From the NCBI GenBank assembly GCA_015179025.1, contig WHUX01000269.1, forward strand, positions 1 through 63,588: DNA of 63,588 nt. Direction: 5' to 3'. This document shows, piece after piece, positions 34,964-45,615 of the stretch; within the stretch, counting starts at the first letter, position 1, and every line of letters starts with the position of its first letter. Both the position numbers and the translations under genes were made by a program. The stretch comes from Terfezia claveryi (lineage: Eukaryota > Ascomycota > Pezizomycetes > Pezizales > Pezizaceae). The notes under the pieces are model-generated. The model worked only from the letters and a program-made list of their open reading frames with translations. It had not been told where the DNA came from and searched no databases.

Positions 34964-35100
34964 CCCCTCCTCACTAATCACGGCATGAATGGTCAGTAAA
35001 TAATTCAGCAGTCTCATTAAAAACCTGTATATGAAGAAAAAACCCTGTAGGAAAAAAGATTTTCATATATAGGAAAAGAGTACTGTTATGAATCATTTAG
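34964..35100 (-). other. Copia 3' region with polypurine tract
   Basis: The minus strand reads TCCTACAGGGTTTTT, then GGTTTTTAATGAGAC, and finally GTGAGGAGGGG against the LTR. This block before the 3' LTR is familiar from many Ty1/copia elements. The first two motifs recur in the interior of both non-autonomous elements. Confidence 0.6.
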
Positions 35101-36480
35101 TTCCTAAAACATCTTCCTGCAACAAGAAGAATTGTGGTCCAGGTATGACTTTGGTACAAATATCCGCTGGATTAAGTGAGCCAGGTACATGCAGGACTAT
35201 GATTTTGCCAGTTTCGACAAGATCAGTACATGATGGTAAGCTACATAATATGCTTGCTGCGATCACTTATGCAAGGGTTTTGAGTCAGATCTACTGCTCC
35301 ATCTCCATCTGTGCTAAGTGCAGTAGGTATAGAGGAAAATCCAAGTTCTTTCAGAGCTCTTTGAAACCATAGTTGCTGTTTAGCCGCTAAGGATAGTGAA
35401 ACGTATTCAGCTTCAACTGTTGAAGTAGAGACACAAGTTTGCTTCCGTGAGCGCCAGCTGATGGTATTATTAGCTAGTTGAAAGATATTACCTGAAATTG
35501 ATTTTCTGTCATCTTTATCATTTGCCCAATCTGCATCTGCAAAGCCAGCTAAAGAGATTTCAGGTTTTCTTGTATAAGTAAGTACCTTATCTCTTGTGCC
35601 TTTAATATAACGTAAAATACGTTTTGCAGCTCCCATATAATGGTAGTAGGCTTTGAGGCATATTGGGATAATTTAGAGATAGAGAAAGCCAAATCTGGAC
35701 GTGTTCCAATCACAAGATACATCAAAGATCCAATAATCTGTTGATATAGGGTCATATCTGCAATGTTATCACCATCTTGGAATTTTCTTAATATTGTATT
35801 AGAATCCAAAGGTAAAGTAATGGGATTGCAAGATATCATGCCAAATGGAGCCAGTATTTTATCAATGTATGCTCATTGTAAAAGTGTAACTATGTCAGAA
35901 TGGTATTCAATTTGGATTCCTAATAGCCAATGTAGGTTTCCAAGCTCTGTAAGTTGAAATTCAGATTTCAATGCCTTTTTGAGAGCAATTGAGCAGGGGA
36001 AGCTGGACCAAAGAAGGTCATGTCATCTACATAGATAGCAATAAAGATTTGATCTTTTAAGTTGATGAGAATACAAGGATCGAAAGATGAAAGTGTAAAG
36101 CCTAATGGAAGTAGATATGAGATAAGACATTCATACCAAGCTTTAGAGACTGTTTAAGGCCATATATTGAGCGGTTAAGGCATGCACAATGTCTTCTTGC
36201 TCATATCCTTGAGGTAATTTCATATAGATTTCTTCTTTCAAATATCCATATAGAAATGCAGCTTTGATATCGAGTTGATCTATAATCCAATTGTAGTGTA
36301 AAGAGAGTGCAATTAGAAGTCGTAAGGAGTCATATCGAACAACTGGAGAGAATACTTCATCGAAATCGGTACCTGGTTGTTGGGAGTAGCCTTGAGCAAC
36401 TAGACGTGCTTTATATCGCATAGGATTGCCTGTAGCATCTCGTTTGATCTTGTATATCTATTTGTAACCCACAATATTTC
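35101..36480 (-). pseudogene. Copia reverse transcriptase and RNase H
   Basis: Minus-strand: RT start YKARLVAQGYSQQPGTDFDE and FSPVVRYDSLRLLIALSLHY (36310-36421), DQLDIKAAFLYGYLKEEIYM (36220-36285), the YVDD box at 36022-36033 in IFIAIYVDDMTFFGP, then SLMYLVIGTRPDLAFSISKL (35670-35735). RNase H has LAGFADADWANDKDDRKS (35490-35550), SWRSRKQTCVSTSTVEAEYV (35395-35460) and a final SDRSKHIM at 35241. At least three frame changes or stops occur (near 36143, 35990-35870 and 35630). Confidence 0.9.
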
Positions 36481-37978
36481 GATTTTGAGGGGTTGGAGTA
36501 ACTGTCCAAACATTTTGGTCTTTCATATTTTGAAGTTCTTCTTGCATAGCTTGAAACCAACATGGTGATTCTGAACAAGTAGTAGCTTGTTTGTAGGTAC
36601 GTGGTTCATATTCTTCTGTTGCTAATAAAGCAGAAGCTAATTACCTTCATCACTTGTATTAGGAAGTTGGACAATTTCCCAGAATGGATATGGTTGATGT
36701 TGTCTTATAGGTGCTTGAGGTCTAACTGGTTCAGGGACAACTTCTGGTTCAATTTCTTCATATTCTTGAGCGTTTGCAGGAGGAGGTAGTAGGTTTATTT
36801 GAAATTCTGAATCTTCTTTGTTAGAGTAGATTTTGTAGTCGAAGTAGCAATCTCTAACTCAAGGCTAATAGGAGGTTGTTGTTTGGAGTAGTAGCTTGTT
36901 CAACTGCTGTAGAAGTCTTTGGTGGTATAAAGTAACATTCTTTTGCAGATATAGTATATATATGCTTGTTGGCAGTTTGAACTTTGAGTATTGAGGGTGT
37001 ATTGGTATAACCAATAAATATTGCTAATTCAGCTCGTGGATGGAGCTTGGATCCTGCAGGACGCTTTTCTTTTGGTATATGAACATAACAAGATGAACCA
37101 AATGGATGAAGATGCGAAATTTCTGGTTTGGTATGATATAAGGCTTCAAATGGAGTAATTCCATTAAGAAATGAGTGAGGAAGTCGATTTGAAGGTATAC
37201 TGCTGTTGCACAAGCTTCAGCCCATAGTCTTTATCGATGTTAATAACATAGCTCGCATCATGGTCTGAATGGTTCGATTATAACGTTCTGGTATGCCATT
37301 TGATTCATGGCTATAAGGGGGAATCGGTTCATGTTGAATTCCTTTTTATTCCAGAAGGTTTTAGTTTTATGATTGATATATTCTCCTCCATTGTCTGTCT
37401 TGAAACATAGGATTGTAGTAGAGAATTGACGTTCAATCATATTGGTATAGTTCTCAATAGCTAAGGATGCTTCATCTTTAGTTTTTAAGAAGTAAACCCA
37501 AACCATTCATGTAAAATCATCAATAAAGGTGATATAGTAGCGTGTGTTGCCATAAGAAGGAACTGGAGCAATACCACTTAAGTCACTGTAGATAATTTCG
37601 AAGGGTCGTGATGCATGAGACCATGAGTTGTTGGTACTTATGAGTTGATTTCACTTGAATGCAGGTTGTGCAACTGAATTGTGTGGAATAGAGGTATAAT
37701 ATATCCATCATGATAAACAGTAGGATCAATTTTTATGGTGTCCTAAGTATTATGCCACTGTTCAAAGGTATTTTCATGAGATATAAACGCTTTTTCTTGT
37801 GTATCTGGTGCTTCAATAATATAAGGAAGGCTATTAAGAACTCTGTAACAAGAACTAGACTTCTATTCTTTGTATACAAGTATCCACAATTTCCTTTTGC
37901 TTCCCATATAAAGCCTTAGAATAACTGAATTCCATGAAAACAAGTTATGACAAAGAGTAGGGACATATAATACATTCC
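36481..37978 (-). pseudogene. Copia integrase and linker
   Basis: Integrase core on the minus strand: IIYSDLSGIAPVPSYGNTRY with the first Asp (about 37540-37600), FIDDFTWMVWVYFLKTKDEA (37455-37530), CFKTDNGGEYINHKTKTFWN with the second Asp (37340-37415), a Glu region broken by frame changes (NGMAERYNRT equivalent, about 37255-37310), then LNGITPFEALYHTKPEISHL and FIGYTN in 36854-37213. The zinc-binding segment at about 37700-37900 is poorly preserved. The 36481-36850 linker to RT is low-complexity and acidic. Confidence 0.85.
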
Positions 37979-39154
37979 TTAACACAATTGGATTAACTGA
38001 GCCATCAGGAAGCAAACAATTAAACGAACTGTGCCAATCCCTTCTGCCTGTAGAATGCCATTGCCTCCTACATTTATAGTTCCATTATGCGTGGAGATTG
38101 TATCGAATTGTCCTATATCATATGACATATGAGAACTTGCACAGGAATCAAATTTCCAGGCTGGGGGAGAGGAAGAACTAACACTTGTATATGCTTGTTC
38201 CACAGTTACATGTGCAGCTTCTTGTGTTGGCTGTTGTTTCTTAGCCTCTTGATCCCTTTTCAAACGTCTACATTCGTTCCAATTATGGCCTTCGAATGGA
38301 GTTTTATTATGTTTCTTGCAATAAGTACACCACTTTGATTTGATATTTTCAGTGGACCCTTTTGCATTAGATATACTAGCATTCCTTTTGCGTTTTTTGG
38401 ACGCTGGAGCTTTAGTATTAATTAGAGCAGAGTCTGCTGAGGTTGCCAATTGATGATTGGTAGCCAGACTATGAAGTTTAGACTTCAATTCTGCATATGT
38501 GAGATTGTCTTTAGTTGACAGATTATCAACTGGATTGGGGTAATGCTTAATAAGAGCCCCTAGCAAAAAATCTCTTTTTGCTTCATCAAATCCTAAGAAT
38601 GTGCGTAGTGCTTGTCTGTAGCTATTGGCAGGACCGGACGCACTTTGTTGGTATAGTCGTTCCCATTCGTTTTCATAAATATCGATAAATTCATGAATGG
38701 GTTTGGTAGGATTGAAGTTGGTAGAAATCGAAGTGAAGTTATTCCACTGTTGAATATAACTGAAGGCATTATCAACGTGGTAGGTGTTCTTCAGATAGGT
38801 CCAAATAGTATGAGGGGTTTCGAATTTGGAGACCTTTTTGAGGATAGGTTTGCTCAAAACTTGCATCAAAATTAAGAGAGCAGATTGAGACAAAGTGGTA
38901 TATGCATCTTTTTCTTTTGCAGACGCATTTTCTGAGGGTGTAACGCCATCAATAACAATAGAGGTAGTTCCCATTCCACGAAAGACCATTTTCATCATGT
39001 CTGCCCAGTCTTCATAGTTGGTTTGACCAACTAATGGATCAATATTATCGATTTTGACAGAGGCTTGACGAAAGTCTTTAGGGATTTTAAAGACTTGGAC
39101 TTGTTGTTGAGGTTCTCGAAGGTTCAAGGGATCTGGTGACAATGATTGAGCCAT
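37979..39154 (-). pseudogene. Copia gag and protease start
   Basis: A 391-codon open frame beginning MAQSLSPDPLNLREPQQQVQ. The copia-type gag domain includes NYEDWADMMKMVFRGMG (about 39000), SALLILMQVLSKPILKKV (about 38850), HTIWTYLKNTYHVDNAFSYI and YAELKSKLHSLATNHQL. A zinc-binding CTYCKKHNKTPFEGHNWNEC lies at about 38270-38330. The protease motif WKFDSCASSHM at about 38125-38160 has Cys where the family has DSGASSHM. It stops at 37979, shortly after the protease N-terminal half. Confidence 0.88.
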
Positions 39155-39193
39155 TGTAGATGCGTTCGATGGTTGTGGTTGAGGTAGAGCAGA

Positions 39194-39207
39194 CCGGGCT
39201 CATAACC
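39194..39207 (-). promoter_or_regulatory. Primer-binding site of copia element (half tRNA-iMet)
   Basis: The minus strand reads GGTTATGAGCCCGG immediately after the 5' LTR. Its complement CCGGGCTCATAACC corresponds to the anticodon arm of initiator tRNA-Met, with anticodon CAT in the middle. Drosophila copia and yeast Ty5 are known to prime from such an internally cleaved tRNA-iMet. Confidence 0.75.
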
Positions 39208-39840
39208 TGTTGAGATACAGGTATATGAGATATACACTATATCCAACAGGCAGCGGTAATTCAACCAAGTATCCAATAAAGGAGAAACTTGGGAACGGAT
39301 CTAATAGGCTAGTGGAGGACGTTCTGGAGAACGTAGAGGACGTTGTGGATACTGTAGAGGACGCTGTAGAGCGTGCACTAGAAACGTAGAATATATAGGA
39401 GAATATATAGAATGTGAGTGAATGAGATTGATGTGTGAGCTGATGTGAACTGATAATCTCTGAAGGAAGGGAATTCCCCTCCTATATATACACGATTCCA
39501 GCAAGCTATAGCATAAGCCAGAGCGTGCTAAATGCGTTCAACATGATTACAACATACTCAACATATTTGAGTTTATAACAATAAAGTTTAACAGAAGTAT
39601 AACTCAGAATATGGTTTAACATGTGTTGTAAGCATGTGAATAGAGCTAAAACAGAGTTATTAGAGCGTGAATAACATAACTAACAATAGAGTTATGCATG
39701 TGAAAAGCATATGGAAATACTTAATCTATGTAAGTATCAAGCACATGATTTGACATGTGGTGGAATGTAATTAGGAATGAATAATACATGTGTATGTGAT
39801 TTGTGATGTAAGAGAGAGCGTTTGAACGCATTTTTTAATA
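39208..39840 (-). repeat. 5' LTR of copia element
   Basis: A 633-bp LTR, TGTTGAGATACAGG to GCATTTTTTAATA on the plus strand. It includes three 21-bp GAGGACG units (about 39316-39375) and a TATATATA box near 39484-39492 oriented for minus-strand transcription. Confidence 0.92.
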
Positions 39841-40250
39841 ATGCAGAGGCAGTTGCTATATATATAAGAGAGAGGCAGCTATGCTGTAGAGCTGTTCATA
39901 AGACAAGGGGGTGCACAAGGGAGGTGCACAAGTGCTAGGAGAGGCAAGGTCTTGTATTAGGTATATAACACATTGGATAGGAATCAAATGATAGTATAAG
40001 GGACAGGGTCTATATATACATAATTCTGTTAGAGTAATGGGGAAAATAAGCTTCCCAAAATCTCTATTTCGGAAGCCAAGCAAGGTAATGATAACAATAA
40101 CCTATCATCCGCATCATTGGTAATACTGAAGGCAACAATAATAATAACTTATCACCTGTGATCACAGGTGATGACAAAGACAACAATGGCAATAACTCAT
40201 TACCTGTGACACAGGTAATAGCAAGGACAACTGAGTATATGGTTGTGATA
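39841..40250 (-). repeat. Gypsy-2 copy 2c 3' LTR fragment
   Basis: This lacks the TGTAAC end; it begins at a point matching 17425 (cagttgct) and ends GGTTGTGATA followed by CTATCCCCCTTTA. It holds decayed 48-bp palindrome units at about 40150-40215. It abuts the copia LTR directly. Confidence 0.85.
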
Positions 40251-42676
40251 CTATCCCCCTTTAGGCTAGAGCTCCAGTGGCTAGGAGGTCTAGGTATGAC
40301 AACTGGTAAAATCAATACAGAAAACAACAACAAGGGTAAAAATAAAAACTCTAACTCCAAACAACAACAAGAATATAAAAGGTCTGATATCATTTAACTG
40401 GGCAAGGCTTCTTTTGGTATCATTGGTGGAATAGAGTAACCAAGTCCTGTACATTTTCTAAGTCTTCTGCACATTGCCAAGTAGTCTCCTCGTCCCCTAA
40501 CTACTTGATCTTATACTAAATCTAGCTATACCTCTTTTTAGAATCTAGTACCTCCTTGACCTCTCACTCCTCTTCCCTGGCAATTACTATAGGAGGAGGT
40601 GGGGGATGCCTTTACTCTGGGAGAGGATGGTTCACAGCTGGTTCAATTTTCGAGATGTAAACTATAGGGTAGTGCTTGATATCCTTTAGGAACCTCAATC
40701 GATAGGCATGAGTACCTACAGTGGCCACCACCTCGAATGGACCCAGGAACTTGTGGTCGAGCTTATGAGATGGCTGTTCCATCTGGAAGTGCCTGCTGGA
40801 GAACTATACCTTATCTCCTAGGTAATACTTGGAGGCTGGCAACCATGATCTATTGGCATATTCGGCTTGCTTGGCTTGCGTATATTCCAGCTCAGCTCTC
40901 AGGATAGAGTGGAGCTCAGCAATTCCAGCTGCAAGCTCTTTGGCCAGGGGGTGGATTCTCTATAGAGGTGCCAGAGCATCCACGAATTGGGGTGCTAACT
41001 ATAATTGGCTAGAAATGGAGAGGTTTTCAAGGACTCCCAGAACTGGTTGTTGGCAGTGAATTTACAGGTCGCCAGCAACAAAACCCAGTTGTCCTGCTAG
41101 TAATTAATGAAAGCCCTCAAATATTACTCCATAATGGCATTCATCTTCTCCGATTGGCTGTCTGTCTGGGGATGGTAAGCTGTTGACAGATGAACTTTGA
41201 TCCCTAGAAGTTCGCAGAAGGCTTGCCATAATTCTAAGATAAACTAGGGGCCACGGTTGGACACAATCAATTCAGGAAGGCCATGGTACTGGAATACATT
41301 ATTGAGGTAGAGGTTGGCTAACTCCACAGTGGAGCAGGTATCCCAGCAAGGTATAATATGCCTCATCTTCGTCAATCGGTCTACTACCATCAAGATAGTA
41401 TTGAACCCTATGTCTTCTGGCAATTCTGTCACAAAGTTCATAGTCAGGTGTAGCTAGGGTTGATTCGGGATGTCCAGAGGTTTTAGAGTCCCATATGGGG
41501 CATGGTGGACAGGCTTAGCACATGGGCAAACATGGCAGTTTCATACGTATCATTCTACATCCTTCTATTGGTTGATTCATATATATTCCCTAGCCAGCAG
41601 CTCCAATATTTTTGCCACTCCTGGGTGGCCTACTACTGGGCATCATAGTGTTCCTTAATCAATCATAGGCGCAGCTCTCCTTCTAGCACATAGAGCCATT
41701 TGAGGTGATAAAGAAGACTCTTTTGGATAATACATTCGACTAGAGAGATCTTAGGGTGGCAGCACTGGCCGGAATCCACTACGGTAATGATTTCTCTGGC
41801 CAGAGGGTCTCCTTTATATGCCTGTTTTACTAGTTGTCAGAGGTCAGTCTTTACATTAGCCTTAGCATCGGCCTCTGCACTAGCCTTAGCCTCAGCTTCA
41901 GCCAGAATATTAGTCTCTAGATTGAGGTTTTTGGGCTTTAATATTACTTGATTTTAGTATTTTAGTCTTTCATCTCCCCCTTTAGGGAGATCTCCTGATC
42001 TCCTGGTTAGTGTATTTGGCTTACTACCTACCTTTCCAGGCCAATACTTGATCTTGAAGTTGAATTGAGATAAGAACTCCGACCACCTAGCCTGCCGTCG
42101 GTTCAGCAGCTTAGTGGTAGTAAAGTACTTAAGATTCTTATAATTGGATAGCACCTCGATAATCCCCTTAGCTGACTCTAGATGAAGCCTCCATTCCTCA
42201 AAAGCTTGGACAATGGCCATTAATTTCTTATTATAGATCTCGTAATTACACCCTACTGGTGAGTCCTTTTTAGAGAAATAAGCTACTGGGTGGAGGACTC
42301 TATTAACATACTAGGACAGGATTCCAGTGGAGACATAGTTAGAGATATCTGTTTCTATGATACACTTGCTATCAAGATCAAAGTGAGCTAGTATAGGTGC
42401 TGAGTAGAAGGCTTCCTTAAGTTTTTGGAAGGTGGATTGGGCTTCTAGACTCTAGTGGAATTGCTGGTCCTTTTTGGTTAGGTCTGTGAGGGGGCCATAA
42501 TCTTGGAATACCCTAAAATAAACCATTGATAAAAGTTGGCGAATCCAAGGAAGGCCTGAACATCCTTGAGATTTACTGGGATTTCCTATTCCTGAATGGC
42601 AGTGACCTTGGTGGGGTCTATTCTAATACCTTTCATAGTAATAATCAACTCTAGATACTTAACCTCCTGCATAAAT
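40251..42676 (-). pseudogene. Gypsy-2 copy 2c chromodomain to reverse transcriptase
   Basis: A colinear but strongly mutated Gypsy-2 body. The chromodomain (about 40437-40620) has many stops. The integrase has MNFVTELPEDIGFNTILMVV (41380-41441) and ELIVSNRGP with D to N at the second catalytic Asp (41244-41270). RNase H has [20 protein letters not shown] at about 42030-42090. Decayed RT thumb sequence extends to 42676. It ends at the terminal repeat of the DNA transposon; no continuation is seen on the far side at 51165. Confidence 0.85.
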
Positions 42677-42688
42677 ATCAGCAAGAAA
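42677..42688 (+). repeat. Left terminal inverted repeat, transposon copy 1
   Basis: ATCAGCAAGAAA is repeated exactly in inverse at 51153-51164. The left end of the second transposon copy (59214-59220) begins ATCAGCA. Confidence 0.8.
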
Positions 42689-43376
42689 TCGTGTTTGCGT
42701 CCTGTGCATCCGGACGTACAAGACGCACAGGACGCACAGGACGAAAACTCAAGTACAGGACGCCAAAGCTCGGTGCTTGTGCGTTAGGACGCACTAGCAG
42801 TTTGCACGCGTACTTGGGACGCAACATACTCTGCTCCCACTCCTGGGACGCAACACACGAGCGCGGCAGGTGCTCTCCCTCCTGGGAAGCAAGACATGTG
42901 TACTTCTGCTCCTGGGACGCAAAGCTAATTTGAACTTGATCCCAATGCATTTGGTGGGTGAACCCACGTCCCTGACGTCTTTGTAAGTTGCGCCTGCATC
43001 CCTGATGTAAATCCGAATTAAGAACCGTTCCAGACGCTATTGCAAGCACAACCTGCTTCCCCAACGCCATTGGTTTATTGCTTACTCTTCCCTAACACTT
43101 ACACAAATTCCTGCATGTCCTCAACTCTGAGGTGGTCAAAGCTCACGTTGCCAACATAGGGTTCCCGACCTTGTTCATCGGGGATGCATTAGGATCAAGT
43201 GGGTGAATTCAGGACGGGCATTAGGCATGGTACCTAGTTCTAGTTTGATATTATATACATTTGACTTCTACCTAGCTAATCCCTACCCCTCCCAAAAAAA
43301 AACCCCGGAAAAAAGAAAATTAATGCAAAGTCAGAAAACAAAACGCCAATAAATCCGTCCCATGTAATCCCCAAGC
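42689..43376. repeat. Left subterminal repeat region, transposon copy 1
   Basis: No gene is seen. An 11-bp stem GCGTCCTGTGC (42697-42707) pairs with GCACAGGACGC (42725-42735), followed by a direct GACGCACAGGACG array. Farther in, CCTGGGACGCAA boxes recur at 42842, 42881 (one change) and 42911, with a variant at about 42813. These are plausible transposase-binding repeats. The inner part to 43376 has a C-run and A-run at about 43285-43315 and otherwise nothing recognisable. Confidence 0.65.
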
Positions 43377-44961
43377 TTATTCGTCTATGTCAAGATCATT
43401 CTCAGTCTGCTCATCATCAGAGGTTTGGTGTTCATCGTCTTGCACATCAAAGATAGAGTTAGCCTTGAATAGGTAATGAGTATAGAGAGACGTAAAACTT
43501 ACCAAGGAGTGGTCTTCATCCTCTTCAGCGTGAGCCAGGCGCCGCATGCCGTCGGGAATGCGTTGCCATGCAAGCTGAGTTGATTGTTTGGCCTGGAGAA
43601 GTTTTTGGGTGAGTTCAGCTTCAAAGGCCGAGGTATCACCAATATTGAGGGGTTAGTCTGATTCCAGACATCCCTTGAGTTATGCAGCTGCCAATCGTGC
43701 ACCTATATCTGCCTTTATGGCAGCCAAGAGCAGCGTACGTACTTTCCTGGGGTGTGCATTCCAGGTGGCTAGAAAGCGTTTGTATGTTGCTATACACGTC
43801 AAAACGTGACCTCGTTACGTCGGATTAGAAGTACTTACAAATGGATGTATTGTATTTGAAATCCCCAGTTTTGGGTGGTTCCATATACACCCCTGTGGTC
43901 CATGACTTTAGGCAATGACGCATCGCAGAGGTGACAAGGCAAATGAACACTTTGTTGATAGAATTAAAGGAGGTTTCATCGAAATTCCCGTGCATCTTGA
44001 CTGAGGCAAAATACTTGCAGAAAATGACGTCCGTTATTTCGCTCGCTCGGAAATGCCTTTGGTGGGTCTGTATGAGTTAGACATGTCAGACTTCCAACGC
44101 TGTGAGGAACCTTTACCTCTCGGCCATCGCCGCAGCAAATGAACCGATCCTCTAGTAACAGGTATTTCACTTGCTCAGCAATCTCATGTTGTAGCAGCTT
44201 GGACAACCCAAAGACCTCGACAATGTTGTGTTTACATTGTAAACAAGATGGGAGCGAGTTCGTGAATGTATGCTGCGGAGCTGTGCGAGTTTAGATTAAC
44301 ATCCGACGTCACAGATAGGGAATATTACATACATGCGTATTTGCGATTTTGACATGTTCCAGTTCTTAGCCAGTGTCCTCTTGTGCCTTAATCTAGTTTA
44401 CAGACAACAGTTGCTGGATCTCCTCTGCATTCAGCATAGGATTTGTGAACAAAGTGTAGTAATGCACATGCGAGGCTGCTCGAGTCGTGAGTTCCTTGTA
44501 TTGCTCTGGTATAGTGAAGAATGAGCGTAATCTCGGCCCGACGTGAGATGGCTTCTTGGCCATACGGTCAGGCCCATCCTCCTGATGTGTATTATGGTCT
44601 TCTGAGTCCAAGCTGAACCTATTACTTGGCGCATTACTCATACCAGATGCAGTGTGAGTATGCAGCCGCTCTCTGCCAGCAGAGAGCGGCGGTGGGGAGG
44701 ACTATGTACATCATGGTCAGCCAGACTGATCCTGATTAGTTGTGGGGTGGTACTCACTTGCACTCTGGAACTCGGTATGAGGGCAACACCATAGTCAATG
44801 TGCACTTTTCTTGTAGGGCGTGCAGCATCCGACGTGGCATGTTGTTTGGAGAGTTGTATGTGAGGAGGCTGCAGTACAGTCTTCTCAACTTCCTCCCCTT
44901 GGTCCCCCTCAGTAACAGTTTGTCGTCTTTTAACCCCTTGAGAACTTGGGCGTCGTAACAT
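43377..44961 (-). pseudogene. Transposon accessory gene B, copy 1 (DUF6532-like?)
   Basis: A multi-exon, partly decayed gene starting at 44961 (MLRRPSSQGVKRRQTV) and ending in an acidic tail (QTENDLDIDE) with its stop at 43377-43379. A probable 5' splice site (CAA|GTGAGT) is at 44757. Conserved blocks shared with 60158-61584: RSFFTIPEQYKELTTRAAS (about 44480-44540), LRSIHSRTRSHLVY (about 44230-44280), VKYLLLEDRFICC (about 44130-44175) and VFICLVTSAMRHCLKSW (about 43890-43945). One base is missing between the second and third blocks. The block pattern (Arg-rich helix, LL..DRFI, V...ITSAM..CL..W) vaguely resembles fungal DUF6532 proteins; this is from memory and unconfirmed. No function is known to me. 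Confidence 0.6.
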
Positions 44962-45615
44962 TATGCAAGGTAGATGTGAGGAATAGGGATAGGCCTATAA
45001 TTGATGATTAACTTCCTTAATTTCGTGCTCAATAGTACCTGCTACACTTCGGATTTGTGGATGTAAGGGATGAGGATGTTAACCGGAGGCCATAAAGAGT
45101 GGACATAGGGGATGAGGAAGTTCACAAAAGGTGATAAAGAGTGGACGTGAGGAGTCGGAATTTAGGCTAACCCAGCACACTAGAGATCAATGAGTGATAT
45201 GCTACATCGAGTGTCTTCTATCTGCCTTTAATACCAATCCTATCTAGATAACTAGTATTTTAGAAAAACTATCTAGATAAACAAATACCCGACTCAACCA
45301 GACTAACACCTGACTAACCCTAAAAGCACTGAGACTAATCACAAGAAAACCCGACTAACCATAAACGAACTCGACTAACAATAAAAAAACCAACTAAAAA
45401 CAAAACAACTAACCCTGAAATAAAACCCCTAAAATACAACCCGAATAATACCCAACGTCCAAAGTTATATAATGATCCTCACTGCCTCCGTTTCCCCCCT
45501 ACTGCCTCCATTGCCTGAGTTACTACTGACCACCTGCAGCAGGTGGCTGATTTGCGTTCGGAGGGTTTGGGGAGGTGGGGATGGTGAGGTTGGGGAGTGC
45601 GGGCGGGGGTGGAGC
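44962..45615. repeat. Minisatellite-rich spacer between genes B and A, copy 1
   Basis: 42-bp units start at 45057, 45099 and 45141 (GTGGA(T/C)...GATGAGGA...ATAAAGA; the third is partial). A degenerate run of CGACTAAC-like words lies at about 45290-45430. No coding signal is seen. The matching spacer of copy 2 also has a tandem array, of unrelated sequence. Confidence 0.75.

Larger units (their letters stand above)
34338..39840 (-). mobile_element. Ty1/copia LTR retrotransposon
   Basis: A 5.5-kb element read from 39840 to 34338: LTR, half-tRNA priming site, gag, protease, integrase, RT, RNase H, polypurine tract (GAGGAGGGG), LTR. Integrase precedes RT, which defines copia. The flanks do not match: Gypsy-1 gag (ccttc) on the left and a Gypsy-2 LTR (atgca) on the right. 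No target-site duplication is seen. The body is less mutated than the gypsy copies, and gag is one open frame of about 390 codons. Confidence 0.93.

Noticed and set aside
45290..45440. Telomere-like CTAACCCTAAAA words
   Set aside because: They are part of a degenerate CGACTAAC tandem run with irregular spacing, not a TTAGGG array.
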